Shown piece by piece: positions 8,136-15,497 of a stretch of DNA of 31,470 nucleotides. Each line of letters starts with the position of its first letter. The stretch's first letter is position 1. The notes under the pieces are model-generated. The model had not been told where the DNA came from, did not search any database, and saw only the letters and a list, made by a program, of their open reading frames with translations. Both the position numbers and the translations under genes were made by a program. This DNA is from Prevotellaceae bacterium UBA1746 (GTDB lineage Bacteria > Bacteroidota > Bacteroidia > Bacteroidales > Bacteroidaceae), in NCBI GenBank assembly GCA_002314875.1, contig DCHS01000021.1, forward strand, positions 1-31,470, read 5' to 3'.

Positions 8136-8318
8136 ATGACTTACGAAAACGCACTGACCGAACTGGAAGGCATCGTCACCAAGATTGAAAGCGGTGAGAT
8201 GGAGATCGGCCAACTGTCAACGGCTTTGAAACGTGCTCAGGAACTCCTGGCATTTTGCAAAAACCAACTCACTCAAGTTGAAAACGACGTCAACAAGATT
8301 TTAAATGAGCAAGAATAA
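8136..8318 (+). CDS. xseB: Exodeoxyribonuclease VII small subunit
   Basis: This 60-residue helical protein matches XseB. It starts MTYENALTELEGIVTKIESG and contains the conserved LE-IV-KIESGE-pattern, followed by a second helix ending in KILNEQE. Several copies coat the large subunit's C-terminal helices. Its position straight after xseA supports the call. It is slightly shorter than the usual 65-80 residues. Its 3' end overlaps the start of trmB by 14 bp, which suggests coupled translation. Confidence 0.9.
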   Translation: MTYENALTELEGIVTKIESGEMEIGQLSTALKRAQELLAFCKNQLTQVENDVNKILNEQE

Positions 8319-9081
8319 ACTCTCAAAATTCGCTGAGATGGCGACATACGATCATGTCATCGAATCTGCCTCTCTCAGACCAGACTCCGAAAACCACGAA
8401 CTCTACGGCAAGTGGCACTCGGAATTTTTCCATAACGACAACCCCATCGTCCTCGAACTGGGCTGCGGACGCGGTGAATACTGCGTTGGCCTTGGTCGTA
8501 TGTTCCCCGATAAGAATTTCATCGGCGTCGATATCAAAGGCGCACGAATGTGGAGCGGCGCTACCCAGGCCAAGGAAGAAGGCCTGACGAATGTCGGCTT
8601 CCTCCGTACACACATCGAATTCATCCATAAGTTCTTTGCGGAAGGTGAAGTGGCAGAAATCTGGCTGACTTTCTCAGACCCTCAGATGAAGAAGGTGACG
8701 AAGCGTCTTACCTCGACCTACTTCCTCGAGCGTTACCGCCATTTCCTCGTGGACAATGGTCTCGTCCATCTTAAGACCGACAGCAACTTCCTCTACACCT
8801 ACACTGACTACATGGTGAAGGAGAACCATCTTCCCGTAGATTTCCAGACTGCTGACCTGTACCACACTCTCGAAGCTGAGACGGATGCCGAGGTGAAGGA
8901 GATCCTCGGTATTCATACTTACTACGAAGACCAGTGGCTCGATCGCGGCCTCAACATCAAATATCTCAAGTTCCATCTTCCTCAGACCGGTGCACTCGTC
9001 GAGCCCGATGTCGAGATTGAATTGGACTCCTACCGCTCCTACAACCGTTCAAAGAGAAGCGGAAAGGACACGGCAAAATAA
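8305..9081 (+). CDS. trmB: tRNA (guanine-N7-)-methyltransferase
   Basis: TrmB methylates N7 of G46 in the variable loop of tRNA using S-adenosylmethionine. The 258-residue protein has the SAM-binding loop VLELGCGRGEY (about 50-60), FIGVDIKGARMW (about 72-84), and a catalytic/tRNA-binding segment WLTFSDPQMKKVTKRLTS (about 119-136). In that segment the usual FPDPWxKKxHxKRR reads FSDPQMKKVTKRL, a variant I recall as normal for Bacteroidota. The start at 8305 overlaps xseB by 14 bp, and the N-terminus (MSKNKLSKFAEMATYDHV) resembles that of relatives, so I keep it. It is the last gene before an intergenic repeat element. Confidence 0.93.
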   Translation: MSKNKLSKFAEMATYDHVIESASLRPDSENHELYGKWHSEFFHNDNPIVLELGCGRGEYCVGLGRMFPDKNFIGVDIKGARMWSGATQAKEEGLTNVGFLRTHIEFIHKFFAEGEVAEIWLTFSDPQMKKVTKRLTSTYFLERYRHFLVDNGLVHLKTDSNFLYTYTDYMVKENHLPVDFQTADLYHTLEAETDAEVKEILGIHTYYEDQWLDRGLNIKYLKFHLPQTGALVEPDVEIELDSYRSYNRSKRSGKDTAK

Positions 9082-9100
9082 CTACAATTACAATTTGGGG

Positions 9101-9257
9101 ATTTACAATTTACAATTTCCATGCGGGTCACGAGGTTCTTTATCAAGAATTCATGATTTAGTGACTACTAAGCAGATGATCTGGAATTTTTAAGATTTCG
9201 CAAAAACTGCATACCGCAAGGAAATTGTAAATGGTAAATTAATAATTTGTAAATCAA
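9101..9257. repeat. AT-rich imperfect palindromic intergenic element, copy A (left of mrp)
   Basis: Arms of 26 bp at 9101-9126 and 9214-9239 are inverted copies matching at 24 of 26 positions; each is built from ATTTACAATT units ending in a GC-containing CCGCA/TGCGG core. They enclose 87 bp of unique sequence without a coding signal. A further direct unit, TTGTAAATCAA (9247-9257), lies just before the mrp start. The element fills the whole gap between the trmB stop and the mrp ATG. A shorter relative lies on the other side of mrp. Confidence 0.7.
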
Positions 9258-9268
9258 AAAAAATTTAC

Positions 9269-10369
9269 ATGCAATTATATCCTAAACTCATAATGGACGC
9301 GCTCGCCACAGTGCGCTACCCTGGAAATGGTAAAAACTTGGTGGAGGCAGAGATGATTGAAGACGACCTCCGCCTCGATGGCATGAAGGTGAGCTTCAGC
9401 ATCATTTTCGATAAACCCACTGACCCCTTTATGAAGAGTGTTGTGAAGGCTGCAGAAACTGCCATTCACACCTATGTCAGCAAGGAGGTTGAGGTGACGA
9501 TAAATACCAAGAGCCGCCAGGCTGCTCGTCCCGAACCCGGGAAGATGCTCCCTCAGGTGAAGAATGTCATCGCTGTCAGCAGCGGTAAGGGCGGTGTCGG
9601 AAAGAGCACGGTATCTGCCAATCTCGCTGTTGCCCTCTCGCTCCAAGGCTATAAGGTCGGCCTCCTCGACACCGACATCTTCGGTCCCTCTGTCCCCAAA
9701 ATGTTCCACCTTGAGAACGAGCAGATCTATGCCTGGGAAAAGGACGGTCGCCAGTTGCTCATTCCAGCAGAAAAATATGGCGTGAAGATTCTCTCCATCG
9801 GCTTCTTCGTCAATCCTGAAACAGCAACGCTGTGGCGCGGCGGTATGGCCAGCAACACACTTAAGCAACTCATCGCTGACGCTGACTGGGGAGAACTGGA
9901 CTTCCTCGTCCTCGATACCCCTCCCGGAACAAGCGACATTCATCTGACACTGCTTCAGAATCTTGCTATCACCGGCGCTGTTATCGTCTCAACGCCTCAG
10001 CAGGTAGCATTGGCAGATGCTCGCAAGGGTATTGATATGTACCGCAATGAGAAGGTCAATGTTCCCATCCTCGGTCTCGTGGAAAATATGTCTTGGTTTA
10101 CCCCTGCTGAACTTCCCGAGAACCGTTACTACCTCTTCGGAAAAGAAGGTGTGAAGCGTCTGGCAGAAGAGATGGATACTCCCCTCCTCGCTCAGATTCC
10201 CATCGTCCAGAGCATTTGTGAAGCCGGTGATGAAGGTGAACCTGCTGCAGTAAACGACAACACCCTCACTGGTCTTGCTTTCCACGATCTCGCCCGCGCT
10301 GTCGTCGCCGCCGTTGAAAAGCGTAATACAGAACAGGCTCCCACTGAAATCGTCGAAATTACGAAATAA
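9269..10369 (+). CDS. Mrp/ApbC-family P-loop ATPase (iron-sulfur cluster carrier)
   Basis: This cytoplasmic ATPase of the Mrp/Nbp35 family carries or delivers Fe-S clusters. The 366-residue protein has an N-terminal MIP18-like domain (about 1-80, with ALATVRYPG) and a ParA/MinD-type nucleotide domain. That domain has the deviant Walker A loop SGKGGVGKST (Gly106-Ser113), the LLDTDIFGPSVPKM switch, and DFLVLDTPPGTSDIHLTL. The usual C-terminal Cys-X-X-Cys after ENMS is absent; the segment reads VENMSWFTPAELPENRYY, with no cysteines. This is, as far as I recall, shared by Bacteroidota relatives. Without that pair, cluster binding at the usual dimer interface is uncertain. Related palindromic repeats abut both ends of the gene. 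Confidence 0.88.
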   Translation: MQLYPKLIMDALATVRYPGNGKNLVEAEMIEDDLRLDGMKVSFSIIFDKPTDPFMKSVVKAAETAIHTYVSKEVEVTINTKSRQAARPEPGKMLPQVKNVIAVSSGKGGVGKSTVSANLAVALSLQGYKVGLLDTDIFGPSVPKMFHLENEQIYAWEKDGRQLLIPAEKYGVKILSIGFFVNPETATLWRGGMASNTLKQLIADADWGELDFLVLDTPPGTSDIHLTLLQNLAITGAVIVSTPQQVALADARKGIDMYRNEKVNVPILGLVENMSWFTPAELPENRYYLFGKEGVKRLAEEMDTPLLAQIPIVQSICEAGDEGEPAAVNDNTLTGLAFHDLARAVVAAVEKRNTEQAPTEIVEITK

Positions 10370-10387
10370 TATCATGTACAATTTTAA

Positions 10388-10458
10388 GGATTTACAATTT
10401 ACCATTTCCGTGCGGCAGAAAAAAATTGTAAATTGTAAATAAATAAATTGTAAATCAA
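10388..10458. repeat. AT-rich imperfect palindromic intergenic element, copy B (right of mrp)
   Basis: Arms of 18 bp (10390-10407 and 10423-10440) match as inverted copies at 17 of 18 positions and surround a 15-nt loop that includes CCGTGCGGC. The left arm and core closely match the left arm of copy A (GGATTTACAATTTAC and then CATTTCC-TGCGG). The same trailing TTGTAAATCAA unit (10448-10458) lies immediately before the next start codon. Copy B looks like copy A without its 87-bp interior. Confidence 0.7.
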
Positions 10459-10460
10459 CC

Positions 10461-12053
10461 ATGTTTCTCCACCCATTGCCCAAGAAAGAAGGGATGACGC
10501 CACCGAGGCAGTTCACCTTCCCCTTCCACTATACGCCACATCCGTTGTGCGAGGTAGCGGCGAAGGAGGTGAAGGCTTATCTCGAAAGCCAGCCTGAACT
10601 CTTGGCAGATGCAAAGAACGGAAAGATGTTCGGTGTCCTCGTGGTGGAGAAAGAAGGGGAATACTATTATCTTGCTGCCTATTCTGCCCTCCTCGCCGGA
10701 AGCAACAAATGGCCGTGGTTCGTTCCCGCCATCTACGATTTGCAGGAACCGGGAAGTTATTTTCAGGAGGAGGAAAAACGCATAGAAGGCATTACCGCTG
10801 AAATCAATAAGACGCTGACGAGCCGGGAACTTTCCAAGGCAAAGGACGATTTGAAAAATATCGAAGATGCGGCGGCAACGGCCATTGAGGCCCAGAAACT
10901 CGTGATGGCCTCAGGAAAGATGATGAGGGACATCCAGCGTACAATGGGGATTCCCGAAGAACAACTCATCCGCGAAAGCCAGAAACAGAAGGCTGATCTG
11001 AAGCGTCTCAAGGTGCAGTTTGATAAAGATATCCAGGCGGCAAAGGCTCCTGTAAAGGCTTTTGAAGAACACGTGGAAACGCTCAAGACCGAAAGGGCTA
11101 CACGCAGCCAAGCCCTGCAACGCTGGCTCTTCGAGCAATATCAGGTATTGGATGCTGAAGGCGCTGCTGTTGCTTTGTCCACTCTTTTCAAAGATCTCCC
11201 ACCTTCGGGAAGTGGTGAATGCTGTGCCCCAAAACTTTTGCAATGTGCCTACCAGCATGGCCTGAAGCCGCTCTGTATGGCAGAATTCTGGATTGGAGCC
11301 TCACCGAAAGAGGAACTGCGAATAGAAGGCCATTTCTACCCTGCCTGCCGAAATAAATGCCGCCCGATACTGGCCCACATGCTTCACGGCCTGGATGTTG
11401 AACCGAATCCTGTTTTGGAACGCAACCAGCAGATGGTGAAGAATTTGGAGATTATTTATTCTGACAAGGACATCGTTGTTGTCAACAAGCCCAGCGGCAT
11501 GCTGAGTGTTCCTGGCAATGAGGAAGTTCCGAGCGTGAAAGACGAAATCCAGCGCCTTTTCCCAAAAGCAACGGGACCGCTGATCGTTCACCGGCTGGAT
11601 ATGGATACCTCGGGACTTATGGTCCTCGCGCTACATTTCTCCGCCTATAAGAATCTTCAAAAACAGTTCGAGGATCATCGCGTGCAGAAACGCTATGTTG
11701 CCCTCGTTGAAAGACAACTTTCCGGTACAGGAGAAATCCATCTTCCTCTCTGTGCCAATCCAGATGACCGCCCGAGACAGATGGTCAGCGAGACCTATGG
11801 CAAGGAAACCCACACCCGTTATGAAGTGGTAAATACTGGGCCTATCTCCCGCCTTCATCTCTGGCCTATGACCGGACGCACGCACCAGCTCCGCGTTCAC
11901 TGCGCTCATCCAGACGGCCTCAACGCTCCGATTGTCGGCGATGCCCTCTACGGCACTCCAGCGAAACGGTTGATGCTCCATGCAGAAGAACTCACCATCA
12001 CCCATCCCCGTGACGGCAAACCGCTTACTTTCAGCACTAAAGCACCATTTTGA
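10461..12053 (+). CDS. RluA-family pseudouridine synthase with long N-terminal extension
   Basis: The C-terminal half (about 325-530) is a pseudouridine synthase of the RluA class acting on rRNA or tRNA uridines. It contains the motif HRLDMDTSGLMVLAL with catalytic Asp380, then the RYVALVERQL and GRTHQLRVHCAHPDG motifs. The first 320 residues are an extension. This comprises a globular start (about 1-100), a charged predicted coiled coil (about 100-215), and a Cys/His-rich segment (about 250-315, SGECCAPKLLQCAYQHG through CRNKCRPILAHML) that could bind a metal. At 530 residues this is the long RluA subtype also known in some Gammaproteobacteria. The target nucleotide cannot be assigned. The start follows a palindromic repeat by only 2 bp. 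Confidence 0.85.
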   Translation: MFLHPLPKKEGMTPPRQFTFPFHYTPHPLCEVAAKEVKAYLESQPELLADAKNGKMFGVLVVEKEGEYYYLAAYSALLAGSNKWPWFVPAIYDLQEPGSYFQEEEKRIEGITAEINKTLTSRELSKAKDDLKNIEDAAATAIEAQKLVMASGKMMRDIQRTMGIPEEQLIRESQKQKADLKRLKVQFDKDIQAAKAPVKAFEEHVETLKTERATRSQALQRWLFEQYQVLDAEGAAVALSTLFKDLPPSGSGECCAPKLLQCAYQHGLKPLCMAEFWIGASPKEELRIEGHFYPACRNKCRPILAHMLHGLDVEPNPVLERNQQMVKNLEIIYSDKDIVVVNKPSGMLSVPGNEEVPSVKDEIQRLFPKATGPLIVHRLDMDTSGLMVLALHFSAYKNLQKQFEDHRVQKRYVALVERQLSGTGEIHLPLCANPDDRPRQMVSETYGKETHTRYEVVNTGPISRLHLWPMTGRTHQLRVHCAHPDGLNAPIVGDALYGTPAKRLMLHAEELTITHPRDGKPLTFSTKAPF

Positions 12054-12094
12054 GCCCTAAAGAATATCATTACAAAATAAAAAACTATAAATAA

Positions 12095-13096
12095 ATGCTA
12101 GAAGCTCTACAACAAGAAATCAAGAGCATATTTACGATTGCCTTCCTAAGAGACATCTCGATGATTCTTTTAGGCTGCTTCATCGTGGCTGTTGGTTTCA
12201 GCTATTTCGTCAATCCCTACCACATCGTTCCCGGTGGTGTTTTCGGTTCAAGTATTGTGCTGCATAGTTTCTTCCCAAACACGCAGATCGGTACGATTGC
12301 GATTTTCCTCCAGGTGCCCTTGCTCATCTGCTCGGTTCTCTTCCTAGGCACGCGTATCGGCCTTAGAACCCTCATCGCGACCTTCTCAACACCGGTGATG
12401 ATCAACATCCTCTCTGCTGCGGCCTATCCCACACCGGAGGCTTTGCACGCCCTTGATCCGTCACAGCTCTTCGGGGGCCACATGGACCTGAGCAATGATA
12501 TGATTCTCACCAGCATCATCGGTGCAGGTCTCGTCGGTTTCGGAACTGCGATGGTCATCAGGAACCATGCTTCCAGCGGTGGTACTGACATCCTTGCCAT
12601 GCTAGTTCACAAATACGGCCATATTCACTTCTCAAAGGCGCTGATCTTTATTGACGGTGCCATTGTCCTCGCTGGTCTCCTCGTCATCGGCCTGGGTATG
12701 GGTCTTGAAAACGGTGCTGAGGAATCGTGGACAGTTTCGCTCTACTCTCTTATCACGATGATTCTGATGAACCGCGCTATGGCCTGGGGTATCAGCGGTA
12801 ACCGTGATAGCAAGATTATCTATATCATCTGTGAAAAAGAGGCCAAAGTGAATCTCCGTGAATGGATTCTCCATACCCTCGACCGTACAGCAACGCATTT
12901 CACCGCTAAGGGTCTTTACAGCGAGACGGATAAGGAAATGATTATCATGGTGGTTCGTGAGAAAGAGGTGAGCATCATCACCGACCAGATCCGCCAGATT
13001 GCCCCTGATTCCTTCGTTATGGTTACCGACTCTTACGATGTCTATGGCATGCGTTGGAAGGAACTCCCCGAAAATAACGGGTTAGACTTTAAATAA
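12095..13096 (+). CDS. YitT-family membrane protein (DUF2179 C-terminus)
   Basis: This 333-residue integral membrane protein has about five or six hydrophobic segments between residues 18 and 225. The family signature is present: VNPYHIVPGGVFGSSIVLH near the start and RNHASSGGTDILAM in the middle. A soluble C-terminal domain (about 240-325, DUF2179-like) begins at KIIYIICEKEAKVNLREWI and includes MIIMVVREKEVSIITDQI. Members are thought to be transporters, but the substrate of this one is unknown. It is followed 18 bp later by a cation-exchanger gene on the same strand. Confidence 0.85.
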   Translation: MLEALQQEIKSIFTIAFLRDISMILLGCFIVAVGFSYFVNPYHIVPGGVFGSSIVLHSFFPNTQIGTIAIFLQVPLLICSVLFLGTRIGLRTLIATFSTPVMINILSAAAYPTPEALHALDPSQLFGGHMDLSNDMILTSIIGAGLVGFGTAMVIRNHASSGGTDILAMLVHKYGHIHFSKALIFIDGAIVLAGLLVIGLGMGLENGAEESWTVSLYSLITMILMNRAMAWGISGNRDSKIIYIICEKEAKVNLREWILHTLDRTATHFTAKGLYSETDKEMIIMVVREKEVSIITDQIRQIAPDSFVMVTDSYDVYGMRWKELPENNGLDFK

Positions 13097-13114
13097 GTTC
13101 AAAATTAAAAAACC

Positions 13115-14062
13115 ATGTATCTCTCTGTTCTGTTTGTAATCCTCGGCCTCGTCTGCCTGGTGAAAGGTGGCGACTGGCTCGTTGATGGATCTGTGGCAAT
13201 AGCAGAGCGTCTGAAGATGACCCCGATGGTCATAGGTATGACAATTGTGGCCTTTGGAACATCGGCACCGGAACTCCTTGTAAGCATTCAGTCTGCTGTT
13301 GGCGGAAATGCCGGTATTGCTCTCGGTAATGTCATCGGTAGCAATATCGCCAATATCGCACTCATTCTGGGTGTTACCGCTATCCTCTGCCCGATTCCCG
13401 TTCACGGCAGCACCTTTAAAATTGATACTCCTTTCCTAATCTTTGCAACTTTAGCGCTCTCTGCACTTTGTTATTTCACAGGATGTATCACCCGCATTGA
13501 AGGTATCGTCGGTCTCCTGCTCCTCTTTATCTTTATTGCTTACAAAATCAAGACAACAAGAGTTTCTCCCAATGTAAATGAGGAAGCAGAACTCGAAGAA
13601 CAAGCCCAGAAAGCCATGCCGCTATGGAAGGCGTTCCTTCTGCTCGTCATCTCTATTCTCCTGTTGAAATTTGGTGCACAATGGCTGGTTCAAGGTGCAA
13701 CGGACATTGCTCGTGGACTGGGTGTCAGCGACCGTATCATCGGTCTGACGATAGTGGCGATTGGTACCAGTCTCCCGGAACTCTTTGCCAGTGTTATAGC
13801 AGCAAGAAAGGGGAATGTTGATCTCGCCGTTGGTAATGTTGTCGGCAGCAATCTCTTCAACATCATGTGCGTCCTCGCTGCTGCCAGTGCCATCAGTCCT
13901 ATAGACTCCATTGACCCTGGTTTCATCGGCGACTGCATCTGGATGCTCGCACTGACTATCCTCATCTGGATTCAACTCAGAACAGACTATAAACTCACGC
14001 GAACGGAAGGTTTCGTACTCCTCAGCATCTACACTATCTTCCTAGTGTTGACAATTATCTAA
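13115..14062 (+). CDS. CaxA-type calcium/sodium antiporter
   Basis: This inner-membrane cation exchanger of the Na+/Ca2+ exchanger superfamily (YrbG-like) has 315 residues and about ten membrane segments. It is built from two inverted repeats that both carry the alpha-repeat motif: GMTIVAFGTSAPELLVS with Glu53, and GLTIVAIGTSLPELFAS with Glu222. Each is followed by GNVIGSNIANI or GNVVGSNLFNI. These acidic and Asn/Ser residues line the ion site in structurally known relatives. A charged cytoplasmic loop (about 150-168) joins the halves. The exact ions are inferred from the family. It lies between the YitT-family gene and a small Dabb gene with short spacers. Confidence 0.9.
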   Translation: MYLSVLFVILGLVCLVKGGDWLVDGSVAIAERLKMTPMVIGMTIVAFGTSAPELLVSIQSAVGGNAGIALGNVIGSNIANIALILGVTAILCPIPVHGSTFKIDTPFLIFATLALSALCYFTGCITRIEGIVGLLLLFIFIAYKIKTTRVSPNVNEEAELEEQAQKAMPLWKAFLLLVISILLLKFGAQWLVQGATDIARGLGVSDRIIGLTIVAIGTSLPELFASVIAARKGNVDLAVGNVVGSNLFNIMCVLAAASAISPIDSIDPGFIGDCIWMLALTILIWIQLRTDYKLTRTEGFVLLSIYTIFLVLTII

Positions 14063-14081
14063 AACAATTTCAAATAACAAT

Positions 14082-14387
14082 ATGGTTAAGCACATTATCC
14101 TCTGGACACTGAATCCAGAACTCTCTGAAGAAGAAAAGGCAAGTGTAAAAGCTGGTATCAAAGAAGGTCTTGAAGGTCTTGTTGGCCAGGTTCCCGGTCT
14201 TATTGATGTCAAGGTAAATATTGATGGCCGTCTGGACTCTTCTACCTGTGATGTCATGCTCGATAGCACGCTTGAAAGTCCCGAAGCCCTCAAAGGCTAT
14301 GCGAAGCATCCAGCCCATGTAGCAGTGGCTAACGGTAAGGTAAGACCATACACCGTTCAGCGTACCTGCTTGGACTTTGAGATTTAA
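14082..14387 (+). CDS. Small Dabb-family (stress-responsive A/B barrel) protein
   Basis: The 101-residue protein has the ferredoxin-like dimeric alpha/beta-barrel pattern: a first strand MVKHIILWTLNPE with the typical His4, a helix (EEEKASVKAGIKEGLEGL), PGLIDVKVNIDG, then SPEALKGYAKHPAHVAVA and a final strand. The family is found alone or attached to other enzymes and has no single known activity, so the function is unknown. It lacks a signal peptide and should be cytoplasmic. It is the last rightward gene, 17 bp before a strong bidirectional terminator. Confidence 0.85.
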   Translation: MVKHIILWTLNPELSEEEKASVKAGIKEGLEGLVGQVPGLIDVKVNIDGRLDSSTCDVMLDSTLESPEALKGYAKHPAHVAVANGKVRPYTVQRTCLDFEI

Positions 14388-14404
14388 TTTTTTCAATACG
14401 AAAG

Positions 14405-14444
14405 AAAAGGAGGTCAACGGATTTGTTTCCGTTGACCTCCTTTT
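14405..14444. terminator. Strong bidirectional terminator between convergent genes
   Basis: A perfect 17-bp inverted repeat (14405-14421 and 14428-14444) with a 6-nt loop has A4 on its left flank and T4 on its right, so it can stop transcription in both directions. It sits between the rightward Dabb gene (stop 14387) and the leftward tatC gene (stop 14476). Confidence 0.92.
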
Positions 14445-14475
14445 GGCTGTTTTATAATCAATTAGGGGAAATAAA

Positions 14476-15216
14476 CTATTCTCTCGGCAACAACAAGATG
14501 CTGGCTTCGTAAAGCAAGAAGATAGGAAGACTTACTACAAAAAGGGTAAACGCATCACCCGTCGGCGTGATGACTGCCGCCACAATGAGAATCACGACGA
14601 TAGCATGACGACGGAAAGAACGAAGCATAGGCGCCGTTAGAATTCCTAAACGCCCTAGAACCCAACAGACAACAGGCAATTCGAAAATCAGTCCCATAGC
14701 AAGGGTGAGCGAGAGCAGCGTGGAGATGTAACTATCAAGGGTAATCATGTTCACCACCTCTGCATTTACCTGATAGGTTCCAAGGAAACGAAAAGTCAGT
14801 GGGAAAAGAATAAAATAACTGACTAAAGCTCCCAGCACAAACATCAGATAACTGCCAGAAAGAGCAGGAATGAAATACTTGCGCTCGTGCTCGTACAAAG
14901 CCGGACTGATGAAGCGGAAAAATTCGAAGAGAAGATAAGGTGAGGCAACGATGACACCAGCAGCGAAACTCATCTGGATATGAATAACAAACTGCCGCGC
15001 CAAAGCCGTATTGATAAGATCCACTTGAAAATTACCAGGATCTGTTCCTAAAGTCCTGAGAAATTGATAAGTAAAGAAGTCGGTCTCTTTGGGGGCAAGG
15101 ACGATGGAGAAGAGTTCGTCGCGGAAGCAAAACGCAACCACGGCAAACACTACTACTATCGCAGCACATCGTATCAATACACTGCGAAGTTCATCCAAAT
15201 GATCCCAGAAAGTCAT
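14476..15216 (-). CDS. tatC: Sec-independent protein translocase subunit TatC
   Basis: TatC is the membrane receptor that binds twin-arginine signal peptides and exports folded proteins. The 246-residue protein has six predicted membrane segments. It shows the conserved N-terminus FWDHLDELRSVLIR, the periplasmic P1 region, SPALYEHERKYFIP after segment 2, ITLDSYISTLLSLTLAMGLIFELP, and the final VITPTGDAFTLFVVSLPIFLLYE. These are the signature regions of TatC. It is the last gene of a leftward run and lies 61 bp after tatA. No tatB is present, as expected for Bacteroidota. An aldo/keto reductase with a Tat motif and a polyferredoxin with an internal Tat-like segment lie directly upstream, and both are likely clients. 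Confidence 0.94.
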   Translation of the reverse strand: MTFWDHLDELRSVLIRCAAIVVVFAVVAFCFRDELFSIVLAPKETDFFTYQFLRTLGTDPGNFQVDLINTALARQFVIHIQMSFAAGVIVASPYLLFEFFRFISPALYEHERKYFIPALSGSYLMFVLGALVSYFILFPLTFRFLGTYQVNAEVVNMITLDSYISTLLSLTLAMGLIFELPVVCWVLGRLGILTAPMLRSFRRHAIVVILIVAAVITPTGDAFTLFVVSLPIFLLYEASILLLPRE

Positions 15217-15277
15217 AGTCTATCCATACGGTCGGTACGCTTTTAGCCTAAACCATACCAACCACATACGAGAAATA

Positions 15278-15487
15278 CTACTTTGATTCTTCCTGTTTTG
15301 TTTCCTCTTTCGGCTCTTCCTTTTTAGGTTCTTCAATACCATTCAAGCCGTCTTTGAAAGACTTCACGCCGGAGCCGAGACCACGCATAAGTTCAGGAAT
15401 TTTCTTTCCTCCAAAAAGAAGAAGAACAACAAGGGCAATGACGAGAACTTCGCCCATACCAAGGCCACCAATAAGTAAAAGTGTCAT
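15278..15487 (-). CDS. tatA: Twin-arginine translocase pore subunit TatA
   Basis: The 69-residue protein has one short membrane helix (about 8-25, GEVLVIALVVLLLFGGKKIP). The TatA-type FGGKKIPELMRGLG hinge and an amphipathic helix (SGVKSFKDGL) follow, then a very charged Glu/Lys/Pro tail (EEPKKEEPKEETKQEE). TatA oligomers form the transport path opened by TatC. The gene begins 10 bp after the stop of the reductase gene and is followed by tatC, so the substrate and the translocase appear to be co-transcribed. In this two-component system TatA would do the work of both TatA and TatB. Confidence 0.93.
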   Translation of the reverse strand: MTLLLIGGLGMGEVLVIALVVLLLFGGKKIPELMRGLGSGVKSFKDGLNGIEEPKKEEPKEETKQEESK

Positions 15488-15497
15488 AGTTTTGATT

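Noticed and set aside
9082..9268. Possible small gene or tRNA between trmB and mrp
   Set aside because: The gap is explained by inverted repeat arms; the 87-bp interior has no cloverleaf or coding pattern that I could see.
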